From assembly GCF_011578285.1 (NCBI RefSeq), contig NZ_CP049916.1, positions 1,240,001 through 1,304,000 of the forward strand: a stretch of DNA of 64,000 bases, read 5' to 3'. The stretch's first letter is position 1. Each line of letters opens with the position of its first letter. A program made the position numbers and the translations under genes. Below the pieces are notes generated by a model. The model was not told where the DNA came from, made no database searches, and saw only the letters and a list, made by a program, of their open reading frames with translations. Shown here piece after piece: positions 8,877 to 17,276 of this stretch. Source of the stretch: Acinetobacter lanii. Its GTDB lineage: Bacteria > Pseudomonadota > Gammaproteobacteria > Pseudomonadales > Moraxellaceae.

Positions 8877-9695
8877 TTGAATATTGCACAGGCTTTGGCC
8901 TTACGTGGTGAAGCAGAAAGTTATGAGCGCCAAGAAAATGCGTGGTTGCTCGAACACATTACCAAAATTGATTCTTTTGATTTGGTGATGAAAAAAGACA
9001 AAGAGCTGACAGCTGAGCAAGAACAAGCTTATGTTGAGGGCTTAAAGCGTATCGAAGCAGGTGAACCCTTAGCTTATGTCACCGGTTCACAGCCATTTTG
9101 GACACTGGATTTAAAAGTGACAAAAGATACTTTGGTGCCTCGTCCAGATACTGAAGTGCTGGTTGAAACGGTATTGCATCTCGATTTACCTCAAGATGCA
9201 CGTATTGTGGATATGGGCACAGGCACAGGCGCGATCGCATTATCGCTAGCCAGTGAACGACCTGAGTGGGAAGTGACCGCAACTGATATTTATGCACCGA
9301 CGCTTGAAGTGGCAAAATTTAATGCGGCGGCGCATGATTTAAATCATGTCAAATTTGCATTGGGCAGTTGGTTTAAAGCCTTAGAGAAAAATCAGTTCTT
9401 CGATGTGATTGTGTCGAATCCACCGTATATCGATCCGCAAGATAAGCACATGAAGGACTTAGCTTCTGAGCCGCGTCGTGCGTTGGTGGCTGGAAATAAC
9501 GGTTTGGCTGATATTGAATTTATTATCCAAAACGGTAAGAAATGGCTGACTGCGAATGGTTGGATCGCACTTGAACATGGTTATGATCAAGCAGGCGTGG
9601 TGTACCAATTGTTTAAAAAGTATGGCTATAAAGATGTGCGTACGGTGAAGGATTACGGTGGTAATAATCGTGTAACATTGGGATGTTCTAAATAG
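8877..9695 (+). CDS. prmC: Release factor glutamine methyltransferase
   Basis: PrmC/HemK, 272 residues, an AdoMet-dependent N5-glutamine methyltransferase acting on the GGQ of RF1 and RF2. The AdoMet-binding motif is VDMGTGTGAIALSLA, and the catalytic NPPY is at residues 181-184 (VSNPPYIDPQD). The N-terminal helical domain binds the release factor. The start is a TTG immediately after the prfA stop codon, consistent with translational coupling; no alternative ATG sits nearby. Confidence 0.95.
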   Translation: MNIAQALALRGEAESYERQENAWLLEHITKIDSFDLVMKKDKELTAEQEQAYVEGLKRIEAGEPLAYVTGSQPFWTLDLKVTKDTLVPRPDTEVLVETVLHLDLPQDARIVDMGTGTGAIALSLASERPEWEVTATDIYAPTLEVAKFNAAAHDLNHVKFALGSWFKALEKNQFFDVIVSNPPYIDPQDKHMKDLASEPRRALVAGNNGLADIEFIIQNGKKWLTANGWIALEHGYDQAGVVYQLFKKYGYKDVRTVKDYGGNNRVTLGCSK

Positions 9696-9725
9696 TTTTA
9701 GAGCTTCTTATGCATTTAAGTATTC

Positions 9726-9758
9726 AAAAAGCGACTATCAATAGTCGCTTTTTTTTAG
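9726..9758 (+). terminator. Intrinsic terminator of prfA-prmC
   Basis: GCGACTA / TAGTCGC stem with a 4-base loop followed by a long T-run. Confidence 0.88.
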
Positions 9759-9937
9759 CTCTTTAATGATAGACAGAATGGGTTGCTCACCTAAACGATG
9801 ACTTTATTTAATGGAATAGTCATGAATTTGTTTGGGCAGAAACAGTCACTTTATTTGATATTTTATGACTTGTTGTTTCATCAATTTGTGCATATATTTT
9901 ATACATCCATAAATCAATCAAAACAACGGAACAAAGA

Positions 9938-10708
9938 ATGAAAATTCAAGGAAAGGTATTTGTCGTCACCGGTGGTGCATCAGGTTTGGGTGCAGCTACA
10001 GCAACCTATCTCGTGGAGCAGGGTGCGAAAGTGATTATGGTCGATATGAACCAGAGTCTCGGTGAGGAACTCCAACACAGCTTAGGTGAGCAGTCAAAAT
10101 TCGTAGCGTTGGATGTCACTGATGAAAGCGCCGTTGAACGCTTCTTTCAACACTTAGAAACGGATTATGGTCAACTGAATGGTCTAATCAACTGTGCAGG
10201 CATTGGACCTTCGGCAAAAGTGTTGGGACGAGATGGCATTCATGAATTGGCATTGTTCCAAAAAGTGCTCAACATTAATGTCACCGGTACATTCAATATG
10301 CTGCGTTTCGCAGCTCAATTGATTGCGAAATATGAATTAACAGACGGTGAACAAGACCGAGGTGTGATTGTAAATACTGCATCCGTTGCTGCTTTCGATG
10401 GTCAAATAGGTCAGTCGGCTTATGCAGCATCAAAAGGTGCAGTGGTCGCGATGACCCTACCTTTGGCACGAGAGTTAGCGCGTGACGCCATTCGTGTGAT
10501 GACCATTGCACCGGGAATTATGGAAACCCCAATGCTCAAAGGCTTGCCACAAAATGTCCAAGACTCGCTGGGGCAAATGGTGCCGTTTCCACCACGCTTA
10601 GCACGACCTGAAGAATTTGCACATTTGGTGGGTCATATTATTGAAAATGAATATTTAAATGGTGAAGTGATTCGTCTAGATGGTGCAATTCGTATGGCAC
10701 CAAAGTGA
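9938..10708 (+). CDS. SDR-family dehydrogenase (3-hydroxyacyl-CoA dehydrogenase type 2-like)
   Basis: A 256-residue classical short-chain dehydrogenase. The cofactor motif TGGASGLG is at residues 11-18, and the NNAG-equivalent reads NCAG. The catalytic triad is Ser149, Tyr162 and Lys166 (YAASK). An acidic residue after the second strand (VDMN) predicts NAD(H). The overall pattern (TGG-ASGLG start, GQIGQSAYAASKGAVVAMTLPLARELA, MTIAPGIMETPM, PFPPRLARPEEFAHLV) is that of 17-beta-HSD10/short-chain 3-hydroxyacyl-CoA dehydrogenases, so oxidation of 3-hydroxyacyl-CoA in fatty or branched-chain acid breakdown is likely. It is monocistronic with its own terminator. Confidence 0.82.
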   Translation: MKIQGKVFVVTGGASGLGAATATYLVEQGAKVIMVDMNQSLGEELQHSLGEQSKFVALDVTDESAVERFFQHLETDYGQLNGLINCAGIGPSAKVLGRDGIHELALFQKVLNINVTGTFNMLRFAAQLIAKYELTDGEQDRGVIVNTASVAAFDGQIGQSAYAASKGAVVAMTLPLARELARDAIRVMTIAPGIMETPMLKGLPQNVQDSLGQMVPFPPRLARPEEFAHLVGHIIENEYLNGEVIRLDGAIRMAPK

Positions 10709-10730
10709 TTCAGCGTAGGGCAATCAAAGG

Positions 10731-10754
10731 GCGATCTTTTTAGATCGCTTTTTT
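10731..10754 (+). terminator. Intrinsic terminator of the SDR gene
   Basis: GCGATCT / AGATCGC with a T4 loop and a T6 tail, starting about 22 bases past the stop. Confidence 0.85.
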
Positions 10755-10903
10755 AATTCGTGTCTAACATTTAAACAACCATAAGCCAATAATTCTTAGC
10801 TCAAAAGAGCTAGATACATAAAAGCATATAAGCTATTTAGTTTTAGCGAATACCATGCTCAAATAAACGCATTTTTGTATAAAATGCCGTAAAGGATGCC
10901 ATT

Positions 10904-11689
10904 GTGGATGACGAATTAGAGCTAGACTTGAGCGAAGCGGAAATGCAGCTTTATTCTCGCCAAATCTTATTGGATGGTTGGGATATAGAGGCGCAGGAAA
11001 AGCTCAAACTTGCCAATGTGCTGATTGTGGGCTGTGGCGGCATTGGCTGTACCACCGCTGAGCTTTTGGCTAGAGCTGGGGTAGGTCGAATCACTTTAAT
11101 TGATGCAGATACGATTGAAATCAGTAATCTACAACGCCAAATTGGCTTTACCCAACAAGATATCGGTTACTACAAATCCGAAGTATTGGCGAAACGCCTA
11201 AAACAGATTAACCCGTATATTGAAGTTGAATTCTTTACTGAACAACTCTCTTCAAGCAATGCTGTGCACTTAATTGCTGCACAAGATTTAGTTTTGGATG
11301 GTTGCGATAATTTTGAAACACGTTATTTGGTCAATGCGCAGTGTAAAGCTTTAAATGTCGCATTGATTAGTGCCTCAGCGATTGGCTTTAAAGGTCAATT
11401 GTTTATGGTTGCTGGAGATTCAGCCTGCTATGAATGTTTATTTCCCAAAAGGCAATTTTCCGATGAATCGGTGAGTTGTACAGAAACAGGGGTTTTGGCG
11501 ACGACACCGAATGTGATTGCCAGTTTACAAGCGCATCATGCCTTATTGTATTTGGGTTTAAATCAAATGCCACTGCTGTATACGTTGTTGTTATGGGAGG
11601 GCTTAACCATGCGACAACGCTTTTTAAGATTTGATCATGACAGCAATTGCCCAATCTGTCAGGCAACATCATCCGCAAATGCTGTTTAA
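10904..11689 (+). CDS. moeB: ThiF/MoeB-family adenylyltransferase (E1-like)
   Basis: A 261-residue E1-like ATP-dependent adenylyltransferase that activates the C-terminal glycine of a ubiquitin-fold sulfur carrier (MoaD or ThiS). The nucleotide-binding GCGGIG is at residues 43-48. The family motif LIDADTIEISNLQRQ and the zinc cysteine pairs CYEC (near residue 182) and CPIC (near residue 250) are all present. MoeB and ThiF cannot be separated reliably by sequence alone; the length and layout fit MoeB. The start is GTG with AAAGGA upstream. No moa or thi gene is adjacent, so the pathway is unsettled. Confidence 0.78.
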   Translation: MDDELELDLSEAEMQLYSRQILLDGWDIEAQEKLKLANVLIVGCGGIGCTTAELLARAGVGRITLIDADTIEISNLQRQIGFTQQDIGYYKSEVLAKRLKQINPYIEVEFFTEQLSSSNAVHLIAAQDLVLDGCDNFETRYLVNAQCKALNVALISASAIGFKGQLFMVAGDSACYECLFPKRQFSDESVSCTETGVLATTPNVIASLQAHHALLYLGLNQMPLLYTLLLWEGLTMRQRFLRFDHDSNCPICQATSSANAV

Positions 11690-11729
11690 TTTGCTACACT
11701 CAAACTAATTCAATGCTATATCAGACATT

Positions 11730-13028
11730 ATGAAAAACAATATTTGGTTAGATGGACTGCGTTCAGTTGCCCGTGTTGGGGAAACTGCCGTAATTGCGGC
11801 CAAGGCGGGCTTTAAATACGCCACAGAAAAACCAAGCAATGCAAAATTGATGCGTGAAACCTTTGAATCTTTAGGTTCAACTTATATCAAGCTCGGTCAA
11901 TTTATTGCCAGTACGCCGTCGTTGTTTCCACGCGAGTATGTGGAAGAGTTTCAAGGCTGTTTAGATCAAACCCCAAGTTTGCCATTTAGTTATGTGCAAG
12001 GGGTATTGGCTTCAGAATTTGCCGGTCGTGATTTGAGCGAAATTTTTGCTTCAATCGATGAAACGCCTTTGGCATCAGCATCGATTGCACAAGTGCATGC
12101 AGCGAAACTGACCACGGGTGAAGATGTGGTGATTAAAGTGCAAAAACCAGGGGTAGAAACCATTCTCTATACCGACTTAAATGTATTGCACTGGGCGACC
12201 AAAATCTTAGAAAAAGCTGTACCGAAAGTGAAATTTGCCTCACTTGCGGATATTGTGGAAGAGATCAAAACACGCATGGTACGTGAGGTTGATTTTATTG
12301 AAGAAGCGCAAAACCTCGATGACTTTGTGAATTATTTGAATGTGTCACAAAATCTAGCCGCGACTGCACCGAAAGTTTATCACCATTTTTCTACGCGTCG
12401 TGTACTAACCATGGAGCGTTTCTATGGTGTACCGTTAACCGATTTTGATGTAGTTAAAAAACTGTCCAAGGACCCATCGCAAGTGCTGATTACTGCAATG
12501 AACACTTGGTTCGGTAGTCTGATGATGTGCAAGAGCTTCCATGCCGATTTACATGCTGGCAATCTGATGCTACTTGAAGATGGTCGCGTCGGCTTTATCG
12601 ATTTCGGGATCGTGGGACAACTCAAGCCTGAAGTATGGACCGCTAGCATTGCCTTTATGGATGCATTGCAAAAAACCGATTATGCGGTGATGGCAGAAAA
12701 TATGCTGAAAATGGGCATGACTGATCGCAAAATTGATACGCAAGTCTTGGCAACAGATTTGGAACGTTTATTTAGTGGTGTGTTAACGGCAGATCCGCAG
12801 CAAATTTTGTCGACCAATCCCGCAGATTTAAATGAGATCATGATGGATATGGTGGGTGTGGGTGAACGTCATGGCATTCGCTTCCCACGTGATTTTGCCT
12901 TGCTGTTTAAACAAATGTTGTATTTTGATCGCTTCATGCGCATTCTTGCACCGTATACCGATATTTATGCCGATCAGCGTTTGCAAATGATTCAAAATAT
13001 TGACCCAGCGACATTGCTGAAAAATTAA
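11730..13028 (+). CDS. ABC1/AarF/UbiB-family kinase-like protein
   Basis: A 432-residue atypical kinase-like protein of the ABC1 (AarF/UbiB) family. The family-specific KxGQ motif is near residues 54-57 (TYIKLGQFIASTPSLFP), the ala-rich loop is PLASASIAQVHAA, the ATP lysine is in VVIKVQKPG, ExD is in VREVDFIEEA, and the metal-binding IDFG sits near residue 290 (GFIDFGIVGQ). Canonical UbiB supports ubiquinone synthesis and has C-terminal membrane helices. This protein is shorter, so it may be a paralogue rather than UbiB itself. It follows moeB by 40 bases and may be co-transcribed. Confidence 0.82.
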   Translation: MKNNIWLDGLRSVARVGETAVIAAKAGFKYATEKPSNAKLMRETFESLGSTYIKLGQFIASTPSLFPREYVEEFQGCLDQTPSLPFSYVQGVLASEFAGRDLSEIFASIDETPLASASIAQVHAAKLTTGEDVVIKVQKPGVETILYTDLNVLHWATKILEKAVPKVKFASLADIVEEIKTRMVREVDFIEEAQNLDDFVNYLNVSQNLAATAPKVYHHFSTRRVLTMERFYGVPLTDFDVVKKLSKDPSQVLITAMNTWFGSLMMCKSFHADLHAGNLMLLEDGRVGFIDFGIVGQLKPEVWTASIAFMDALQKTDYAVMAENMLKMGMTDRKIDTQVLATDLERLFSGVLTADPQQILSTNPADLNEIMMDMVGVGERHGIRFPRDFALLFKQMLYFDRFMRILAPYTDIYADQRLQMIQNIDPATLLKN

Positions 13029-13043
13029 TTTTTTATTTTTTTA

Positions 13044-13121
13044 GAATCCCCCTAAATCCCCCTTTTTAAAGGGGGACTTTAAAAGCTCCTCCCTTTTTTA
13101 AAGGGAGGTTGGGAGGGATTC
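13044..13121. repeat. Nested palindromic element (78 bp)
   Basis: An outer inverted repeat (GAATCCC ... GGGATTC) encloses two further hairpins, CCCCCTTTTTAAAGGGGG and CCTCCCTTTTTTAAAGGGAGG-like. Together they form a cloverleaf-capable palindrome between the ABC1 gene and folB. Similar C5/G5 intergenic palindromes are common in Acinetobacter-type genomes. It probably also terminates transcription. Confidence 0.6.
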
Positions 13122-13146
13122 AAATTATTTATTTTAAGGTTAAGCT

Positions 13147-13527
13147 ATGGACGCCATCATTATTGAAGGCTTAAAAGTTGAAACAGTGGTGGGATGTTTC
13201 AATTGGGAACGTCAAATCATGCAACCGTTGTTGTTAGATTTGACCATACACACCGACCTAGAAAAAGCTTCAAATTCAGATGCTTTGGCTGATACCTTGA
13301 ACTATGCTGAAATTTGCGAGATTTCGGCCAAAGTGATTCAAGACGCCAAGCCAGAATTGATTGAACATGCTGCAAAGTTGGTCATCAACGCGCTTTTTAC
13401 TACCTTTGCCGCCATAGAATCTATTATTATCACTATTCGTAAGCCTGCCATTATCGCGCAAGCAAATTCAGTAGGAATTCGTCTTGAACGACACCGCAAC
13501 GATCTTCGCCTTAGCGCTAGCGAGTAA
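13147..13527 (+). CDS. folB: Dihydroneopterin aldolase
   Basis: FolB, 126 residues, converts 7,8-dihydroneopterin to 6-hydroxymethyl-7,8-dihydropterin and glycolaldehyde in folate synthesis. The N-terminal strand IIIEGLKVETVVGCFNWERQ and the active-site stretch ADTLNYAEICE are diagnostic. A conserved Lys in the C-terminal strand (ITIRKPAII) completes the fold. The 3' end overlaps the start of folK by 44 bases, so consecutive folate enzymes are coupled. Confidence 0.93.
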   Translation: MDAIIIEGLKVETVVGCFNWERQIMQPLLLDLTIHTDLEKASNSDALADTLNYAEICEISAKVIQDAKPELIEHAAKLVINALFTTFAAIESIIITIRKPAIIAQANSVGIRLERHRNDLRLSASE

Positions 13528-13936
13528 TCAGAATCCTGAGCAGCATTTTAAAACCGCATTTCAGCAGCTTTCCAAGCTCGGAAAAGCTGAATTTTCTTCG
13601 ATTTATCTGATTCCATGTCGTGATGGTGTGGGCGCAGATTATTGGAATGCTGCTTGTCTATTGAGATGTGATCAAAGCGTTTCAGCACTTTCATCTGTGC
13701 TCAAACACATGGAAGCTGATTCCGGACGGGTGCGACCATCGCATCAGATTTCACTGGATATTGATTTGATTGCGTGGGGTACAGATTTAACAGATATGCA
13801 GCTAAATCCCAAGAAATTACCTTTGGCGTTAGATGTCAAGATTCCGCTGTATGAGTTATGGCATCACGCTGAATTTAAAACAGAGGTGAGTTTTCCCCAA
13901 GTTCAAGTCGCTCTTTCAAACAGCACTTTGGGTTGA
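13484..13936 (+). CDS. folK: HPPK, 6-hydroxymethyl-7,8-dihydropterin pyrophosphokinase
   Basis: FolK, 150 residues, transfers pyrophosphate from ATP to 6-hydroxymethyl-dihydropterin, the product of FolB. The LASN start, the RVRPSHQISLDIDLIAWG segment with the DIDLI metal motif, and LALDVKIPLYELWH are recognisable; the family's DxD reads as DID here. The start is a TTG inside folB with AGGAA 8 bases upstream. The protein is somewhat shorter than E. coli FolK (159 residues). Confidence 0.88.
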   Translation: MNDTATIFALALASNQNPEQHFKTAFQQLSKLGKAEFSSIYLIPCRDGVGADYWNAACLLRCDQSVSALSSVLKHMEADSGRVRPSHQISLDIDLIAWGTDLTDMQLNPKKLPLALDVKIPLYELWHHAEFKTEVSFPQVQVALSNSTLG

Positions 13937-14162
13937 ATGGACATGATCAGCACTTGTTTATCAGGTCATGAATCCTACCGTCATGATTAAAGATAATCGT
14001 TTTGCGCATTAAAATGCACAACTAATCGGTTTATGATGCTAATGCGAGATTGTTTCGGGCTTTGAATTAATCGGCTAAAGCATCTTGCATCATACAAAAA
14101 GGCGTTGTCTGAGGAGAGCGTCTTTTTGGGTTACACAGCGGGTTAAATTTAGGGAAAAATGT

Positions 14163-15101
14163 GTGTCCGAAATTGATATTAAAATTTTAAAAATATTTCT
14201 GTATGTGTATAAATTTAAAAATGTGTCTATCGCAGCGCGTGAGTTAGAACTGAGTCAGCCGGCCGTGAGTAATTTACTCAATAAACTGCGTAAATATTAT
14301 GATGATCCGTTATTTATTCGTGTCGATAATGAAATGCGTCCAACGGAATTGGCGATTCAACTGTTACCCATGGTGTCGAATTTAATCAATAATTTTCATG
14401 AAATTTGTCAGCACCGAGAGCATTTTAATCATTTTGAGTCGCAAAAAATTTACAATATCGCCATGACAGATGTAGCACATCTAGTGTTGTTGCCACAAAT
14501 TTCTAATTATTTAAAAGACCATGCACCTCAAATGCAATTGAATGTGCATTCCATCAAACCGCAAAGTCTAGATTTATTGAAGGATGGCACGCTTGATTTG
14601 ATTGTGGGCTATTATGAACAATTGGATGATTATTTCTATCAGCAAAAACTGTTTGAGCAACATTTTGTGGTGATTGCATCGAAAGATCATCCACGGCTGA
14701 ATCCTGAGTTAATTCAGCAACAAAAAATCAGTTTAGAACAGTATTTGGCTGAAAAGCATATTGAAGTTGAAGTCGGAGCAGGGCATTTTTCTTTTGAACG
14801 GCATATTGGGCAATTGGGCATTCGCCGTCATAAAGTGATGAGTTTACCGAGTTATTTGGGCGTGGGTTTGGTGGTGCAACAGTCGGATGCGATTGCGACT
14901 GTGCCTTATTATTTAAGTGAAGTGCTGTTGGCGCGGGGCAATCTACAAATTTTAGAATTACCGCCTGAGTTTCCAAGTTATTCCATTAAACAGTTTTGGT
15001 ATATCTCCAGTCATAATCAAAAAAGCCATCAATGGATTCGCCAAGTCTTTTATGAAAATTTAAAAGATATGAATATGCAACCCAATAAGCAAAAGCCCTG
15101 A
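14163..15101 (+). CDS. LysR-family transcriptional regulator
   Basis: A 312-residue LTTR with an N-terminal winged helix-turn-helix (residues about 4-62: IKILKIFLYVYKFKNVSIAARELELSQPAVSNLLNKLRKYYDDPLFIR) and a C-terminal periplasmic-binding-like effector domain. The start is a GTG at 14163 with AGGGA upstream; a longer frame from a TTG at 14085 lacks a ribosome-binding site. No adjacent divergent gene marks a target: folK upstream is on the same strand and coq7 downstream converges. Ligand and regulon are unknown. Confidence 0.85.
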   Translation: MSEIDIKILKIFLYVYKFKNVSIAARELELSQPAVSNLLNKLRKYYDDPLFIRVDNEMRPTELAIQLLPMVSNLINNFHEICQHREHFNHFESQKIYNIAMTDVAHLVLLPQISNYLKDHAPQMQLNVHSIKPQSLDLLKDGTLDLIVGYYEQLDDYFYQQKLFEQHFVVIASKDHPRLNPELIQQQKISLEQYLAEKHIEVEVGAGHFSFERHIGQLGIRRHKVMSLPSYLGVGLVVQQSDAIATVPYYLSEVLLARGNLQILELPPEFPSYSIKQFWYISSHNQKSHQWIRQVFYENLKDMNMQPNKQKP

Positions 15102-15115
15102 ATCATCAGGGCTTT
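15092..15115. terminator. Bidirectional terminator between lysR and coq7
   Basis: AAAGCCCTGA / TCAGGGCTTT with a 4-base loop, overlapping the end of the LysR coding region. It serves both converging genes. Confidence 0.75.
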
Positions 15116-15157
15116 GTTGTCTTAAAAACAGTCTTCAAAATCTTATTTGAACACGTC

Positions 15158-15793
15158 TTAAATAAAGTAACTGGTTTTGGTCATGAGCTTAGAAATGCCT
15201 GTCATGGCAATACGCACCGGATAAGGCAAATCGACACCGCCTGCGTTGAGTGCAGTATCCCGATGATGGAGTTCATCTTCATTCATTTGCATCAAAATTT
15301 TACGTGAACGCTCATCTTGCTCAGGCAACTGACGTAAATGATCTTGCAAATGCTGGCTGACTTGACGCTCAGTTTCAGCCACAAAACCTAAGCTGTACTT
15401 ATCGCCTGCAATCCCGGCAATTGCACCCATCCCAAAAGACAAACCGTACCAAACTGGATTCAGAAGACTGGTATGGCTGTCCAATTCTTTTAAGCGATCT
15501 TCGCACCATGCCAAATGGTCTTGTTCTTCAATCGCGGCAGATTCCATTTCGCGACGAACATTGGGCAATTTTGCCGTTAAAGCCTGACCATGATATAGCG
15601 CCTGCGCACAGACTTCACCACTGTGATTGACCCGCATTAAACCTGCAACATGACGGGCTTCGGTCACTGCCAATTGAGTTTCGGCATCGACACTTGGGTT
15701 CTCACGCTGTGCTGAGGTGGTTCCGGGCACAAGGCTACGCAATGCTTGATCAAAAGAATGAATAAATTTGTCTAAACCGGTGTATTGACGCAT
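15158..15793 (-). CDS. coq7: Demethoxyubiquinone hydroxylase
   Basis: Coq7/UbiM-type diiron hydroxylase, 211 residues, catalysing the 3-demethoxyubiquinol hydroxylation of ubiquinone synthesis. The two ferritin-like halves carry the ligands: NHSGEVCAQALYHGQ then EEQDHLAWC, and ETERQVSQHLQDHL then MNEDELHHRDTA. Bacteria using Coq7 generally lack UbiF. The gene lies 3 bases downstream of the LplT-like transporter gene on the same strand, so the two are co-transcribed. Confidence 0.94.
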   Translation of the reverse strand: MRQYTGLDKFIHSFDQALRSLVPGTTSAQRENPSVDAETQLAVTEARHVAGLMRVNHSGEVCAQALYHGQALTAKLPNVRREMESAAIEEQDHLAWCEDRLKELDSHTSLLNPVWYGLSFGMGAIAGIAGDKYSLGFVAETERQVSQHLQDHLRQLPEQDERSRKILMQMNEDELHHRDTALNAGGVDLPYPVRIAMTGISKLMTKTSYFI

Positions 15794-15796
15794 GCA

Positions 15797-17119
15797 TTAA
15801 TCCTCCAACGCGATTTTTTCAGTTTTTAGCATCGGTTTTAGGCGCATTAAAAGCCAAATCGAAAACACGGCACTCAATACCGCAGTGATGCTAAACAAGA
15901 TTTTAATGTCAATTTCAAGAATACTTAAAATAATGATTGAGAATATAGCAGAAGATACCATGAATACGGCATTCAAAATATTATTGGCGGCCACCACACG
16001 TGCACGATGTGAACGTGGTGAATAGGCTTGCATCATGGCGTAAAGTGGCACGATATAAAAACCACCACTGATGCCCAGCAAGGTCACTGCAATCATCACA
16101 TGATAATAACTCGCACCTAACGTAAACATGTCTTTGATGCCAATGAAATCACCTGTACGTTCAGGCACAAAAGCAAGACTGATCGCCAAGTAAAAAGCAA
16201 AAACAGTTAAGCCGATTGCACCCAAGGGAACCATCTTGATATTAACGTCTGCGCCACCAATTTTACGACAGAGTAATGAGCCGACACCAATACCCACAGA
16301 GAAGAAGGTGAGTAATAAACTCACCACATTTTCAGACGCATGTAAGTTTTGTTGAGTCAGTTGTGGAATTTGGGTCAGATAGGTTGCGCCATAAAACCAA
16401 TACCAAGAATTACCCAATAAAATGGTGAAAATCAAAGGAATGCTTTTGGCATACTTTAAGGTGTCTGTTGTGGTTTTAAACACATTCCAGTCGATGACTA
16501 AATCAGGCTCACTAGTGTTTTGTTTTAAAATAAAACAGCTACACAGATAACCGATTACGGCAATGAACACTACAGTCAAACTGATCCACAGCAGATTGCC
16601 ATGTGAATTGGAAATGACAGTTCCACCCAAAATCATACCGGCAAGAATCGCAATCGAGGTGCCGGATTGAAACAGCGCATTACCGGACATCAGTTCTTTG
16701 GGTTTTAAAATTTCTGGCAAAATGGCGTATTTGATTGGGCCAAAGAAGGTGCTATGCACTCCCATCAAAAATAAGGCAATCAGTAACAGCCATAGATTTC
16801 CGAGCATAAAGCCTGCGCTACCAATCAGCATGATCACGATTTCTAAAAGCTTAATGTTACGGATTAAAAATGAGCGTTCATATTTGTCGGCAATTTGACC
16901 CGCAGTTGCAGAGAAAATGAAATAGGGCAGAATGAACAACAGCGCAGCCAAATTGTTTAAGGTGCTCACGCTTGCGCTTTGTTGCTGAATGAGTCCGTAA
17001 GTAATGACCAACAACAGCGATTGTTTAAAAACATTGTCATTTAAGGCCCCAAAAAATTGGGTCAGGAACATCGGTAAAAAGCGACGCGTTCCTAAAAGAG
17101 ATTCATTTTTTTCCATCAT
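15797..17119 (-). CDS. lplT: MFS transporter, lysophospholipid transporter LplT-like
   Basis: A 440-residue major facilitator protein with about 12 hydrophobic segments. The N-terminal motif FLPMFLTQFFGALNDNVFKQ is characteristic of the LplT family, which flips lysophospholipids across the inner membrane for re-acylation. The MFS motif between TM2 and TM3 is seen in GQIADKYERSFLIR. In many bacteria LplT is fused to or next to the acyltransferase Aas; no such gene is adjacent here, so the substrate is inferred from family resemblance. Two consecutive ATGs (17119, 17116) could start it. Confidence 0.78.
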   Translation of the reverse strand: MMEKNESLLGTRRFLPMFLTQFFGALNDNVFKQSLLLVITYGLIQQQSASVSTLNNLAALLFILPYFIFSATAGQIADKYERSFLIRNIKLLEIVIMLIGSAGFMLGNLWLLLIALFLMGVHSTFFGPIKYAILPEILKPKELMSGNALFQSGTSIAILAGMILGGTVISNSHGNLLWISLTVVFIAVIGYLCSCFILKQNTSEPDLVIDWNVFKTTTDTLKYAKSIPLIFTILLGNSWYWFYGATYLTQIPQLTQQNLHASENVVSLLLTFFSVGIGVGSLLCRKIGGADVNIKMVPLGAIGLTVFAFYLAISLAFVPERTGDFIGIKDMFTLGASYYHVMIAVTLLGISGGFYIVPLYAMMQAYSPRSHRARVVAANNILNAVFMVSSAIFSIIILSILEIDIKILFSITAVLSAVFSIWLLMRLKPMLKTEKIALED

Positions 17120-17276
17120 TTACAGGCTTCATTAAAAATTATTAAGAAATGTGATGTTTTGGTAACAATATCTCAAAATCATGTATCATACTTTTGTATT
17201 AAAACTCGATGAAAATACTCGAAATTTGCACTGAAATGTTGACGAAAATGTCTCAGTATTTTCAATTTAAAAGATA

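Noticed and set aside
14085..14162. Extended N-terminus of the LysR regulator
   Set aside because: The extra 26 residues are basic and unlike LysR starts. The GTG at 14163 has an AGGGA site and gives a normal LTTR length.
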